DNA from: Desulfovibrio fairfieldensis
GTDB lineage: Bacteria > Desulfobacterota > Desulfovibrionia > Desulfovibrionales > Desulfovibrionaceae
Length of the DNA: 64,000 nt
Direction: 5' to 3'
Assembly (NCBI RefSeq): GCF_001553605.1
Contig: NZ_CP014229.1
Location: forward strand, 96,001-160,000
Position 1 is the stretch's first letter. Each line of letters opens with the position of its first letter. The notes beneath the pieces are model-generated. The model did not search any database and was not told where the DNA came from. It was given only the letters and a program-made list of their open reading frames with translations. Below, in pieces: positions 18,165 through 27,199 of this stretch. The translations under genes were made by a program, and so were the position numbers.

Positions 18165-18217
18165 ATGTAAGAAAGGTAAGAAGATTTTTTTGTCCTGGAG
18201 ATACAAGGAGTTTGAAC

Positions 18218-19480
18218 ATGCCTCAGACGCTTGCGCAGAAAATTTTGCAAGCCCATACCGACGAGGCCGTGCGGTGCGACGGCCAGATCATCCAGTGCCG
18301 GGTATCCATGGTGCTTGCCAACGATATTACCGGCCCGCTGGCCATCAAGTCATTTCGCGGCATGGGCGCGGAAAAGGTTTTCGACAAGGACAGGATCGCC
18401 CTGGTCATGGACCACTTCACGCCCCAGAAGGACATTGATTCGGCCAATCAGGTGCTGATCAGCCGTAACTTCGCGGAAGAGCAGGGCATCACCCATTATT
18501 ACGAGGGCGGCGACTGCGGGGTGGAGCACACCCTCCTGCCCGAGCAGGGGCTGGTGGCCCCCGGCGACCTGGTCATCGGCGCGGACAGCCACACCTGCAC
18601 TTACGGCGGCATCGGGGCCTTTGCCACGGGCATGGGCTCCACGGACATCGCGGCGGCCATGGCCCTGGGCGAGACCTGGCTCAAGGTGCCCCCCACCATC
18701 CGGGTCGAGATCAGGGGCGAGATGCCCCGCTGGCTGCGCGCCAAAGACCTCATGCTGCTGCTCATCGGCGCCATCGGCGTGGACGGCGCCCTGTACAAGG
18801 CCCTGGAATTCGGCGGCCCTGTCATTGACGCCCTGGACGTGGAAGGCCGCCTGACCATGGCCAACATGGCTATCGAGGCCGGCGGCAAGGCCGGGCTCTT
18901 CGCCGTGGACGCCCAGACCAGGGCTTATTGCGCGGAGCACGGCCGCCCCGGTCTGAGTCTGGAACTGGCCGCCGACCCGGATGCGGTCTACGAGCGCGTG
19001 GTGGAGATCGACGTCACCGGCCGGGAGCCCGTGGTGGCCTGTCCGCATCTGCCGTCCAATGTGAAGCCCGTGTCCGAAGTTGGGGATACGCCCATCCAGC
19101 AGGTGGTCATCGGCTCCTGCACCAACGGCCGCATCAGCGATATGCGTGACGCGGCGGAAGTGCTGCGCGGCCGCAAGGTGGACAAAAAGGTGCGCTGCAT
19201 CGTGCTGCCCTCCACGCCCACGGTCTGGAAGCAGTGCCTGAAGGAAGGTCTCATGGAGGTCTTCATGGATGCGGGCTGCATTGTGGGGCCCTGCACCTGC
19301 GGCCCCTGCCTGGGCGGCCATACGGGGATTCTGGGCGACGGCGAGCGCGCGGTGGCGACCACCAACCGCAACTTCAAGGGCCGCATGGGCAGTCTCTCCT
19401 CCGAGGTCTACCTGGCGAGCCCGGTGGTGGCGGCGGCCAGCGCCGTGGCGGGTAAAATCGCTTCCCCCGGGACGTTGTAA
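18218..19480 (+). CDS. leuC: 3-isopropylmalate dehydratase large subunit
   Basis: The 420-residue protein is the iron-sulfur subunit of isopropylmalate isomerase. The aconitase-type cluster ligands are visible as VIGSCTNGR and the later CIVGPCTCGPCLGGH, and GADSHTCTYGG is the conserved active-site segment. It matches the short LeuC/HacA-like class. AAGGAG lies before the ATG at 18218; the open frame runs further upstream through the inverted repeat but has no family match there. It works with LeuD, encoded 124 bases downstream. Confidence 0.96.
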   Translation: MPQTLAQKILQAHTDEAVRCDGQIIQCRVSMVLANDITGPLAIKSFRGMGAEKVFDKDRIALVMDHFTPQKDIDSANQVLISRNFAEEQGITHYYEGGDCGVEHTLLPEQGLVAPGDLVIGADSHTCTYGGIGAFATGMGSTDIAAAMALGETWLKVPPTIRVEIRGEMPRWLRAKDLMLLLIGAIGVDGALYKALEFGGPVIDALDVEGRLTMANMAIEAGGKAGLFAVDAQTRAYCAEHGRPGLSLELAADPDAVYERVVEIDVTGREPVVACPHLPSNVKPVSEVGDTPIQQVVIGSCTNGRISDMRDAAEVLRGRKVDKKVRCIVLPSTPTVWKQCLKEGLMEVFMDAGCIVGPCTCGPCLGGHTGILGDGERAVATTNRNFKGRMGSLSSEVYLASPVVAAASAVAGKIASPGTL

Positions 19481-19509
19481 AACCGTCACGGATGGAAGCG
19501 CGCGACTGT

Positions 19510-19590
19510 CATAAAAGTTTTGGGAAAGACAGGGGGCCGGGGAAGGGAGAAGCCTTTTCCCAAGGGGGTTCCCTTTCCGGAGAGTCTCTC
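19510..19590 (+). repeat. Purine/pyrimidine-rich hairpin in the leuC-leuD spacer
   Basis: The spacer contains a G-rich arm (about 19520-19550) and a C-rich arm ending TTCCCTTTCC that can fold together, then the perfect 13-base palindrome GGAGAGTCTCTCC (19578-19590) just upstream of the leuD ribosome-binding site GAGGG. The second palindrome could mask or expose translation initiation. Confidence 0.45.
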
Positions 19591-19604
19591 CAGAGGGTCA
19601 AAGC

Positions 19605-20102
19605 ATGAACTACAAGGGCAAGGCCCACAAAGTGGGCGAACATATTGATACGGACGCCATCATTCCGGCGCGTTTCCTGGTGACCACCGACGCGAAAAAG
19701 CTGGGCGAGAACTGCATGTCCGGCCTGGAACCGGACTGGGTCAAACGCGTGGCGCCGGGCGACATCCTGGTGGCCGGGCGCAACTTCGGCTGCGGTTCCT
19801 CGCGCGAGCACGCGCCCATCGCCATTCTGGGCGCGGGCATGCCTGTGGTCATCGGTCACAGCTTCGCGCGCATCTTTTACCGCAACGCCTTCAATATGGG
19901 TCTGCTGCTCATGGAAGTAGGCGATGAGGTGGACAAGATCAACGACGGCGACGCGCTGGAAATCGACGCCGCCACGGGCCGCATCCGCGACCTGAGCAAC
20001 GGCGCGGAAATCACCTGCCCGCCCCTGCCCCAATCCATGGCCGCCATTTTGTCCAAGGGTGGTTTGGTTGGCTATGTGAAGGAACGCTTGGCGCGAGGGT
20101 AA
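19605..20102 (+). CDS. leuD: 3-isopropylmalate dehydratase small subunit
   Basis: The 165-residue protein completes isopropylmalate isomerase with LeuC. It begins [20 protein letters not shown] and carries the swivel-domain motif [16 protein letters not shown], which closes over the active site. Length fits the short LeuD class that pairs with this LeuC type. GAGGG lies eight bases before the ATG. It ends before a pair of strong hairpins that separate it from leuB. Confidence 0.96.
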   Translation: MNYKGKAHKVGEHIDTDAIIPARFLVTTDAKKLGENCMSGLEPDWVKRVAPGDILVAGRNFGCGSSREHAPIAILGAGMPVVIGHSFARIFYRNAFNMGLLLMEVGDEVDKINDGDALEIDAATGRIRDLSNGAEITCPPLPQSMAAILSKGGLVGYVKERLARG

Positions 20103-20108
20103 TTTTTT

Positions 20109-20202
20109 GCGGGGGAGAAATCTTTTTGAAAAAAGATTTCTCCCCCGCCCCCTCTTCCGAAAACGTTTATCCAGGGAAGCTGACCTGAATAAACGTTTTC
20201 GG
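20109..20202. repeat. Two perfect hairpins between leuD and leuB
   Basis: The first is an 18-base perfect stem (GCGGGGGAGAAATCTTTT, loop TGAA) at 20109-20148. The second is a 14-base perfect stem (CCGAAAACGTTTAT at 20157-20170, complement 20189-20202) with an 18-base loop. The first lacks a following T-run on the plus strand, so it is not a classical terminator. Partial termination, RNA processing or a repeat element are all possible. Confidence 0.65.
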
Positions 20203-20289
20203 GAGGATGGGCGTGAGGAAAGGAAGCTCTTTTTTACATGGGATTCCTTCCCCCACGGCGCAACATCGTCTTACAAAAGGATATTTTTC

Positions 20290-21363
20290 ATGAACAAAAC
20301 CATTTGCCTGCTGCCCGGCGACGGCATCGGCCCGGAAATTCTGGCCCAGGGGGCTGCGGTGCTGGCGGCCACGGCCCAGAAATTCGGCCATACCTTTGAT
20401 TCTGAAGAGGCCCTCATCGGCGGGGCCGCCGTGGACGCCACGGGTTCGCCCCTGCCCGAGGCGACCGTGGAGGCCTGCCGCAAGGCCGACGCCGTGTATC
20501 TGGCCGCTGTGGGCGGTCCCAAATGGGACAGTATGCCGCCGGAAAAGCGCCCGGAAAAAGGCCTCTTGGGCATCCGCAAGGCTCTGGGCCTGTTCGCCAA
20601 TCTGCGCCCGGCCCTGCTGCTGCCGGAATTGGCCGGGGCCTGCCTGCTGCGGCCGGATGTGGCGGCCAAGGGTCTTGATCTCATTGTGGTGCGCGAGCTC
20701 ACGGGCGATGTCTATTTCGGCGAGCCGCGCGGCGTGGAACTGCGCGGCGGTCGCCGCACGGGCTTCAATACCATGATCTATGACGAGGAAGAGATCCGCC
20801 GCATCGCCAGGGTGGCCTTTGAGACCGCCCGCCGGCGCCGTGGCAAGGTCTGCTCCGTGGAAAAGAGCAATGTGCTGGAAACCTCGCGTCTCTGGAAAGA
20901 AGTGGTGCTGGAAGTCCACAAGGACTATGCCGACGTGGAGCTCTCCCACATGTATGTGGACAATGCGGCCATGCAGCTGGTGCGCGACCCGTCCCAGTTC
21001 GACGTGATTCTCACCGGCAATATTTTCGGCGACATCCTTTCCGACGAGGCCTCGGTGATTACCGGTTCCCTGGGCATGCTGCCCTCGGCTTCCCTGGGCG
21101 CGTCCGGGCCGGGCCTGTTCGAGCCCGCCCACGGCTCAGCGCCGGACATCGCGGGCCAGGACAAGGCCAATCCCCTGGCGACCATTCTTTCCGGGGCCAT
21201 GCTTTTGCGCCTGGGACTGCACCTCGCCGCCGAAGCGGACTGCATTGAAAACGCCGTGCGCCGGACCCTGCGCGACGGCTACCGCACCGGCGACATCATG
21301 GAGCCGGGTAAAACCCTGGTGGGTTGCGAGGAGATGGGCCGCAAGGTCATCGAGCGCCTGTAG
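20290..21363 (+). CDS. leuB: 3-isopropylmalate dehydrogenase
   Basis: This 357-residue NAD-dependent enzyme oxidises and decarboxylates 3-isopropylmalate. Family signatures are [11 protein letters not shown] at the N-terminus, the [14 protein letters not shown] substrate loop, [12 protein letters not shown], and [25 protein letters not shown] precedes the ATG at 20290. It is the last gene of the leu set, 187 bases after leuD because of the hairpin pair, and is followed by an intrinsic terminator. Confidence 0.97.
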   Translation: MNKTICLLPGDGIGPEILAQGAAVLAATAQKFGHTFDSEEALIGGAAVDATGSPLPEATVEACRKADAVYLAAVGGPKWDSMPPEKRPEKGLLGIRKALGLFANLRPALLLPELAGACLLRPDVAAKGLDLIVVRELTGDVYFGEPRGVELRGGRRTGFNTMIYDEEEIRRIARVAFETARRRRGKVCSVEKSNVLETSRLWKEVVLEVHKDYADVELSHMYVDNAAMQLVRDPSQFDVILTGNIFGDILSDEASVITGSLGMLPSASLGASGPGLFEPAHGSAPDIAGQDKANPLATILSGAMLLRLGLHLAAEADCIENAVRRTLRDGYRTGDIMEPGKTLVGCEEMGRKVIERL

Positions 21364-21405
21364 TCCGCATACGCCGTGGGCGTACGGCATTGAGAACGTG
21401 AAAGG

Positions 21406-21438
21406 AGGGAGGCCGCGCGCCTTCCTCTTTTTTTTTTT
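21406..21438 (+). terminator. Intrinsic terminator of the leu operon
   Basis: AGGGAGGC-CGCGC-GCCTTCCT (one G-T pair) is followed by a run of eleven T at 21428-21438, 43 bases after the leuB stop. Confidence 0.8.
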
Positions 21439-21504
21439 GCGCCGCCCGCTGGGGAAGGGCGTTGAGGGCTCTTTTATTTTGAAAACGTTCTAAGGACGCG
21501 TTGA

Positions 21505-21536
21505 GGAATGAAGATTTTTGTTCTCCGCCAAGGGCG
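21505..21536. repeat. Family C dispersed repeat
   Basis: GGAATGAAGATTTTTGTTCTCCGCCAAGGGCG-type sequence; the reverse complement of 13391-13422 matches at nearly every position. It begins a gene-free stretch (21439-21704) that also holds the nested inverted repeat at 21567-21636. Confidence 0.6.
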
Positions 21537-21566
21537 CCAGCCGTTGCCGCGTCAGCGTCTTGCTTG

Positions 21567-21636
21567 AGCCGTTCACGGCGAAGCCGTGTTGTCTTGCGGC
21601 TACAGTTAAGGCAACACAGCAGAGCTGTGAACGGCT
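21567..21636. repeat. Nested 70-base inverted repeat downstream of leuB
   Basis: A 29-base left arm starting AGCCGTTCAC pairs with a right arm ending GTGAACGGCT. Each arm also contains its own small hairpin (CGGC-GAA-GCCG and AGC-AGA-GCT), and several differences between the arms preserve those inner hairpins. There is no T-run. Confidence 0.65.
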
Positions 21637-21704
21637 AACGCGACCGGAATAAAAGGTGAATTTCGACGCAGAGATAACCGAAAAGACGCTCGTGACGACA
21701 GCCT

Positions 21705-22595
21705 CTAAGTCCGGGCGCGGCACAGCAAAGCCCGGATATGGCCGCCCAGCATGACCAGCAGCACCGAGGCGGCGATAAGCACCACGCCGCCCGCCAGGGC
21801 CGGGCTGAAGGGTTCCCCGAACACCAGTATGCCCACCATGACGGCGGTGAGCGGCTCCATGACGCCCAGCACGGAGGTCATGGTGGAGCCGATGCGCTGG
21901 ATGGCCAGAATCAGGGTGAGGTTGGAGAGCACGGCGGTGACCACCGCCAGCAGGGCGGCGATGCCCAGCTCCCGCCAGGAGGTCAGGATCTGGAACGTGT
22001 CGGTGCTCAGGGCGTTGATCAGGGAGAGCAGGGCGCTGAACAGCATCACGTAAAAGGTCATCACCAGGCCGCTCATATTCGGGATGCGCGCCGTCTGAAT
22101 GCCGACGATATACAGGGAATTGCACAGCGCGGACAGCAGCATCATGCCCACGCCCAGCAAGCTGATGCTCGTGCCGCCGTCGCCGGGGCCGCTGCTGAGC
22201 AGGGCCACGCCGGACACGGCCAGGATGATGGACAGGGCGATGGTCCAGGAAAAGCGTTCATGGAAAAAAACGATCATGATCAGCATGACCATGACCGGAT
22301 AGAGAAACTGGAGGGTGGCGGCCACGCCGCTGGGCAGGTAGCTGAAGGCCCAGAAAAAAAGCAGCGCGGCGAGCATATACATGACGCTCATGCCCGCCAG
22401 CTTGCAGAGGTCCACCCCGCGCATGCGGAAGCGCTCGCCGCGTGCGGCCAGCAGGCCGCCCAGGGTGAGGGTGGCGATCAGAAAGCGATAAAAAAGCGCG
22501 GTTTCCGCCGTCACGCCCGCGTGCAGCAGCGGGAGGGTGAACAGCGGGATCAGCCCGAACGTGGCGGACGAAAACAAACCCAGGAAAAAGCCCAT
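21705..22595 (-). CDS. EamA/DMT-family transporter
   Basis: This 296-residue inner membrane protein has about ten hydrophobic helices in two homologous halves, each an EamA domain (for example GVAATLQFLYPVMVMLIMIVFF in the first half and GSTMTSVLGVMEPLTAVMVG in the second). Members export amino acids, sugars or other metabolites; the substrate is unknown. I chose the ATG at 22595 because GGAGG precedes it; an upstream ATG adds 15 polar residues. It stands alone, facing the leu operon. Confidence 0.88.
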   Translation of the reverse strand: MGFFLGLFSSATFGLIPLFTLPLLHAGVTAETALFYRFLIATLTLGGLLAARGERFRMRGVDLCKLAGMSVMYMLAALLFFWAFSYLPSGVAATLQFLYPVMVMLIMIVFFHERFSWTIALSIILAVSGVALLSSGPGDGGTSISLLGVGMMLLSALCNSLYIVGIQTARIPNMSGLVMTFYVMLFSALLSLINALSTDTFQILTSWRELGIAALLAVVTAVLSNLTLILAIQRIGSTMTSVLGVMEPLTAVMVGILVFGEPFSPALAGGVVLIAASVLLVMLGGHIRALLCRART

Positions 22596-22677
22596 CACTG
22601 CCTCCGGCCCGTCCATACCGGAGATCGGGTCGCCACGCAAGGGCGGGCCGGGACTGCGGCGTTTTGGACTCCAAATG

Positions 22678-22714
22678 GAACAGGCCTCCCGGCGTATGTC
22701 CGGGAGGCCTGTTC
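22678..22714. terminator. Strong hairpin between rlpA and the DMT transporter gene
   Basis: A perfect 15-base stem (GAACAGGCCTCCCGG at 22678-22692, complement 22700-22714) with a 7-base loop. It lies downstream of rlpA on the minus strand. The T-run is poor (TTCCATTTG), so termination is probable rather than certain. Confidence 0.6.
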
Positions 22715-22742
22715 GTCAGAAATATGTCGGAGGCGGACTTGG

Positions 22743-22882
22743 AACAGATTAACTTTGAAATTTTACAAAGCGTTGCTCTCGATGCCTGTACGCCCCTGGG
22801 CTACACACGGCCCTACGGGTCGCCCTTCGCGGCGCGCCGCACCGTGTGCGGGCGCAGAGCAACTTCAAAGCGAATCTGCTCT
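22743..22882. repeat. Family B dispersed element abutting the rlpA stop codon
   Basis: A 140-base element with terminal inverted repeats: the left end CAGATTAACTTTGAA and right end TTCAAAGCGAATCTG. A second inner pair (GTTGCTCT and AGAGCAAC) and a GC-rich core with palindromes (CACACGG...CCGTGTG) follow. Its right end supplies the TAG stop codon of rlpA. Relatives lie at 30547-30793, 32288-32336, 42048-42102 and 56932-57078. Confidence 0.6.
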
Positions 22883-23666
22883 AGTGCGAGCTGTCCAGCA
22901 CCACTTCGGCCTCGGGATGGGCTTGGCGCAATGCCTCATGCATGGCGGCCGCATCGGCGAAGGCGCGGAACGGCCCTACCTTCTCGTCGCCCTTGCCGGC
23001 GCTGTAACGCACGTAATACGCCTGATCGGCCTTGAGCGGGGTGCCGCTCTCGTCGCTGATCACTTCCAGGTCCACCTTGCCCACGCCGCGCTTGCTCAGG
23101 TCAAGCTGCTTGGCCGCGGCATAGGAGAGGTCGATGATCCGGCCGCGCACATAGGGGCCGCGGTCCGTCACACAGACCATGACGCTCTTGCCGTTGTCCT
23201 GATCCGTGACTTTGACCACCGTGCCGATGGGCAGGGTGCGGTGGGCCGCGGTAAAGGTGTACATGTCGTAATCGACACCGCTGGCCGTGGAGCCGCCGTG
23301 AAAATCGCGGCCGTACCAGGAGGCCTTGCCCGTGAGCATTTCGCTGCCCTGGGCGCGCTTGAGCCAGATTTCGCGGCTGTCCGCGCTCTTGCGGACTTCC
23401 TCGGCCTTGCGCTGCTTTTTGTTTTTGGCGCTGCTGCGGTGTTTTTTGCGCGTGCTTTTGTCCTTGCTGCTGACAGCCTGGCTTTTACGCGCTGAAGAGA
23501 CATTTTTTTTGCTTTTTCCAGCGGAGGGCGTGTGGGCTTCCGTGCCGGATTTCCGGCTTTTGGCTTGGGGAGCGCTTTGTGAAGCCGCGTCGGCGTTCAT
23601 GGGGGCGGCCAGGGCCAGGCAAAGGGCCAGGGCCGCCCCTATGGAAAGCCAGCGTGAATACTTCAT
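22881..23666 (-). CDS. rlpA: Septal ring lytic transglycosylase RlpA family protein
   Basis: The 261-residue protein has a signal peptide (GAALALCLALAAPMNADA), a long basic Ser/Lys/Arg-rich linker (about residues 28-110), and the double-psi beta-barrel of RlpA: GKASWYGRDFHGGSTASG, FTAAHRTLPIGTVVKV and DRGPYVRGRIIDLS, which include the conserved His and Asp of the active site. A C-terminal segment (YYVRYSAGKGDEKVGPFRAF) resembles a SPOR fold. It should cleave peptidoglycan glycan strands, probably at septa. The start was chosen at MKYSRWLSIG, giving a proper signal peptide. Confidence 0.9.
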   Translation of the reverse strand: MKYSRWLSIGAALALCLALAAPMNADAASQSAPQAKSRKSGTEAHTPSAGKSKKNVSSARKSQAVSSKDKSTRKKHRSSAKNKKQRKAEEVRKSADSREIWLKRAQGSEMLTGKASWYGRDFHGGSTASGVDYDMYTFTAAHRTLPIGTVVKVTDQDNGKSVMVCVTDRGPYVRGRIIDLSYAAAKQLDLSKRGVGKVDLEVISDESGTPLKADQAYYVRYSAGKGDEKVGPFRAFADAAAMHEALRQAHPEAEVVLDSSH

Positions 23667-23990
23667 GGTTACTCCTTGGTTGGTGTTCGAGGCTGTCCGC
23701 CAAGACATTCAGCGTGCGGGCCTTTTGCCCGCCGACCGCGTTGAACGTCTTGAAAAAGCCGGACGGGTCGCGCCCGCGACTCTGACCCCAAGGGCTTTTC
23801 CCGGCGGCCTGGAAACGCGTCCGCGCGTCGTGTGCCGCCCGCCTGCAAGGGGAATGCCTTTTCTTATTGCACAGACTATACCGCAAAAAAAACGCCTCTG
23901 TCAAATCAGTGAAAAATTTTTATTATCAATCGGTTATAAAAAGTTTAGAAAGAAATTAGGCCGGGTGCCGACCGCTGCGGCTGCCAAAAA
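23667..23990. other. Intergenic region upstream of rlpA
   Basis: About 320 bases without a supported gene. The right half (23880-23965) is AT-rich and could hold the rlpA promoter on the minus strand. No repeat family was recognised here. Confidence 0.4.
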
Positions 23991-23991
23991 A

Positions 23992-24026
23992 ATGCCGCCC
24001 CAACATAAACAATGCTGGGGCGGCAT
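23992..24026 (-). terminator. Intrinsic terminator of purL
   Basis: An 11-base perfect stem (ATGCCGCCCCA/TGGGGCGGCAT) followed on the minus strand by seven T. It lies 30 bases after the purL stop. Confidence 0.85.
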
Positions 24027-24055
24027 CAACGATAAAAGAGAAATGCGGGGGGAAG

Positions 24056-27055
24056 TTACCAGTCCAGGGTCCGTTTAAATGCGCGGGCCAGATCCTCCAC
24101 GTTTTCGCGCAGCACCGTACTGTCGCCGCTTTTCAGGGTCAGGTTCCCGTCGCCGGTGACCGTGCCGATGCGGCGGCAGATCTGCCACAGGCCCAGGGCG
24201 TCCAGCAGCATGGCCAGGTCCGGCTTGACGCTGACCAGCAGGCGGCTGGCCGACTCGCTGTAGAGCAGTTCCGTGCGGCTCATTTCCTCCAGGGCGGGCA
24301 CAGCGTCCAGGTCCACTTCCGCGCCCAGGCGGCCGCCAATGCACATTTCGGCCAGGGCTACGGCCAGGCCGCCGTCCGAGCAGTCGTGGCAGGCGGCAAT
24401 GGCCCGCTGGCCCATGAGCGCGTGCAGCGCGCGGTAGCGCGCCAGGGCCGCGGCGGCGTCCACCTGCGGCACGCGGCCGCCCCTGAGGCCCAATTCGTCG
24501 GCGGCTTCGCTGCCCGCCATTTCACGCCAGGTGCCGCCCAGCAGGTAGATATGCTCGCCCTCGCGCTTGAAGTCCGAGGTCTGGGTGCAGGTCACGTTGC
24601 GGATCACGCCCAGCACCGAGAAGAGCACCGTGGGCGGAATGGAAATGCGTTCTCCGCCGCCGGTGTAGTCGTTTTTCATGGAATCCTTGCCCGAAATGCA
24701 GGGCAGGCCGAACGCCAGGGAGAATTGCCGCAGGGCCTTGCAGGCCCGCACCAGTTGGGCCAGTTTGTAGCGGCCGTCGGGATTCTTCTCGCTCCAGACC
24801 GGGTCGCACCAGCAGAAGTTGTCCACCCCGGCCAGGGCGTCGGGGTCGCCGCCCACGGCCACGGCATTGCGCACGGCCTCGTCCATGGCGTTGGCCATCA
24901 TCCAATAGGTGTCGTAATCGCTGAACTTGGGGCAAATGCCGTGGCTGATGACCAGGCCCGCGTCCGACTCCAGCAGGGGGCGCAGTACGCCCGCGTCCGC
25001 CGGGCCGTCGCGCAGCACGCCCACCAGGGGCTTGATGACGCTGCCGCCGCGTACTTCATGGTCGTATTGGCGGATGATGTATTCCTTGGAGCAGATATTC
25101 AGGCGGCCCAGCATGCGCCGCAAAAATTCGCCCTCGTCCGCCCCCTCGACGTTCACGCGGATGTCCGGCATGTCCGGGGCCTTCCATACGGCTTCCAGCG
25201 TCAGCTGGGGCACGCCGTCGTGCATGAATTCCATGGGCAGGGAGGCCACCACCTTTTCATTGTAGCGAGCCTCGAAAAAGCCGGAATCCGTGAAGTGGCC
25301 CAGGGCCGTGGCCTCCACGTCCATGCGCGCGGCGAGATTCATGAATTCCGCCAGCTTGTCCGGCGGCACAGCCAGGGTCATGCGCTCCTGGGCTTCGGAG
25401 AGCAGGATTTCCCAGGGCCGCAGGCCGTCGTATTTCAGCGGGGCCTTGGCGATGTCCAGCACGCAGCCGTCCGTATCTTCCGCCATTTCGCCCACCGAGG
25501 AGGACAGGCCGCCCGCGCCGTTGTCCGTAATGGCCGTGTACAGGCCCAGGTCGCGCGCGCGCAGGATGAAATCGTACATCTTGCGCTGGGTGATGGGGTC
25601 GCCGATCTGCACGGCCGTGGCCGGGGAACCCTCGTGCAGTTCCTCGGAGGAGAAGGTGGCCCCGTGGATGCCGTCCTTGCCGATACGGCCGCCGGTCATC
25701 ACGATGATGTCGCCCACATTGGCTTTTTTCTGCCAGCCGGGGCGGCCGTTGATTTCCGTGGGAATGATGCCCACGGTGCCGCAATAGACCAGGGGCTTGC
25801 CCAGATAGCGCTCGTCAAAGACCAGGGAGCCGTTGACCGTGGGAATGCCGGATTTGTTGCCGCCGTGCTCCACGCCTTCGCGCACGCCTTCCAGCACCCG
25901 GCGCGGGTGCAGCAGACGCGGGGGAATGGCCTTGTCGTAGAAAGGCGAAGCAAAACAGAACACGTCCGTATTGCAGACAAGTTCCGCGCCCAGGCCTGTG
26001 CCCATGGGGTCGCGGTTCACGCCCACGATGCCGGTCAGCGCGCCGCCGTAGGGGTCCAGCGCCGAAGGGCTGTTGTGCGTTTCCACCTTGATGCAGGCGT
26101 CGTAGCCGTTGATAAAGGCGATGACTCCGGCGTTGTCCTTGAACACGGACTTGCAGTAGTCGTTGTCGCCCATGCGCGCGCGCAGCAGGGCCGTGGCGTC
26201 GCGGATGCAGGTCTTGTACAGATTGTCCACATCCTCGCGACGGCCGGTCTCTTCATTGGTGTAATCAATGCGCGAGGCGAAAATCTTGTGTTTGCAGTGC
26301 TCGGACCAGGTCTGGGCCAGCACTTCCATTTCCACGTCCGTGGGGTCGGCGGGCAGATCCAGGGCCTTGCGCCGGGCCGCTTCGCCCGCTTCGGTGAAGT
26401 GGTCGCGGATGCGGTGCAGCTCGTTGAGATTCAGAGCCCAGGTATTTTCACGGCTGGCCTGTTGCAGGGCCGCGTCGTCCATGCGGGAAAGCGGCACGGT
26501 TTCCACCGTGTCGTTGGCTTCGCCGGTGACCTTGGCGGCCTGCGGCGCAAAGCCGGGTTCGGCCCGCCATTCCTCCAGGCTCTTGACCCGGAAGCGCTGA
26601 ATCAGCGTATTACAGAGCAGGTCGCGGCTGAGGGCTTCCACCTGCTCGCGGCTGAGAGGGGCCGCCGGATCATTGCGGATGCGGTACTGCACCGCCGTGT
26701 AGACGCGCAGGCTGTCGCGCGGGATGTCCAGCACCAGGGCGGCGGTGTCGCGGGCCGTGCGGGCCTCGTTGTCCGTGACGCCGGGGCGGAAGCCCACTTC
26801 CACGAACCAGTCCGGTTCGGGCGTCAGCAGGGGCAGGGGCTCCAGCGAGGCCCGTTGCAGTATGGGATCGTGCCAGACACCTTCATCCAGCAGGCGGCGG
26901 ACCTGGGCCTCGCCCAGACCGTCCACGGTGAAAACCTTGATCTGGCGCACCTGCGCCACGCTGAGGCCCAGGGCCTTGCGCAGATGCTGGGCCGTCTTGC
27001 GGCCCTGGGTATCGTCCAGCCCGGCATGCAGGCCTGTTTCCACACGATAGAGCAT
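24056..27055 (-). CDS. purL: Phosphoribosylformylglycinamidine synthase (PurSL-type fusion)
   Basis: The 999-residue enzyme carries out the fourth step of purine synthesis, using ATP and an amide nitrogen to make FGAM. An N-terminal PurS-like region (about residues 1-180) precedes the two PurM/PurL ATP-binding halves. Visible motifs include ETHNSPSALDPYGGALTG, GNKSGIPTVNGSLVF and GKDSMKNDY. It lacks the roughly 300-residue C-terminal glutaminase of E. coli PurL, so a separate PurQ must supply ammonia. The ATG at 27055 has an AGGA upstream. It stands alone with its own terminator. Confidence 0.93.
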   Translation of the reverse strand: MLYRVETGLHAGLDDTQGRKTAQHLRKALGLSVAQVRQIKVFTVDGLGEAQVRRLLDEGVWHDPILQRASLEPLPLLTPEPDWFVEVGFRPGVTDNEARTARDTAALVLDIPRDSLRVYTAVQYRIRNDPAAPLSREQVEALSRDLLCNTLIQRFRVKSLEEWRAEPGFAPQAAKVTGEANDTVETVPLSRMDDAALQQASRENTWALNLNELHRIRDHFTEAGEAARRKALDLPADPTDVEMEVLAQTWSEHCKHKIFASRIDYTNEETGRREDVDNLYKTCIRDATALLRARMGDNDYCKSVFKDNAGVIAFINGYDACIKVETHNSPSALDPYGGALTGIVGVNRDPMGTGLGAELVCNTDVFCFASPFYDKAIPPRLLHPRRVLEGVREGVEHGGNKSGIPTVNGSLVFDERYLGKPLVYCGTVGIIPTEINGRPGWQKKANVGDIIVMTGGRIGKDGIHGATFSSEELHEGSPATAVQIGDPITQRKMYDFILRARDLGLYTAITDNGAGGLSSSVGEMAEDTDGCVLDIAKAPLKYDGLRPWEILLSEAQERMTLAVPPDKLAEFMNLAARMDVEATALGHFTDSGFFEARYNEKVVASLPMEFMHDGVPQLTLEAVWKAPDMPDIRVNVEGADEGEFLRRMLGRLNICSKEYIIRQYDHEVRGGSVIKPLVGVLRDGPADAGVLRPLLESDAGLVISHGICPKFSDYDTYWMMANAMDEAVRNAVAVGGDPDALAGVDNFCWCDPVWSEKNPDGRYKLAQLVRACKALRQFSLAFGLPCISGKDSMKNDYTGGGERISIPPTVLFSVLGVIRNVTCTQTSDFKREGEHIYLLGGTWREMAGSEAADELGLRGGRVPQVDAAAALARYRALHALMGQRAIAACHDCSDGGLAVALAEMCIGGRLGAEVDLDAVPALEEMSRTELLYSESASRLLVSVKPDLAMLLDALGLWQICRRIGTVTGDGNLTLKSGDSTVLRENVEDLARAFKRTLDW

Positions 27056-27163
27056 AGTAGGCTTCCTCGCAGCGGCTTTTATGTATGCGGGGGGAATCAT
27101 TCTCCCCGGCGGGGTTTGGGGCGGAGCCCCGCAAAAAGAACGGACATGATCTTTAAATTTAAC

Positions 27164-27199
27164 GGAAGTGCTGATTAATGACCATTAATCAGCACTTCC
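27164..27199 (-). terminator. Perfect 17-base hairpin after ispB
   Basis: GGAAGTGCTGATTAATG at 27164-27180 pairs exactly with 27183-27199 across a 2-base loop. It begins directly after the ispB stop on the minus strand and is followed there by GTTAAATTTAAAG, so termination may be weak or rely on cruciform or RNA structure. Confidence 0.6.

Noticed and set aside
24386..27178. 930-codon frame on the plus strand opposite purL
   Set aside because: It is an antisense shadow in GC-rich DNA; the minus strand encodes a complete PurL with all family motifs.
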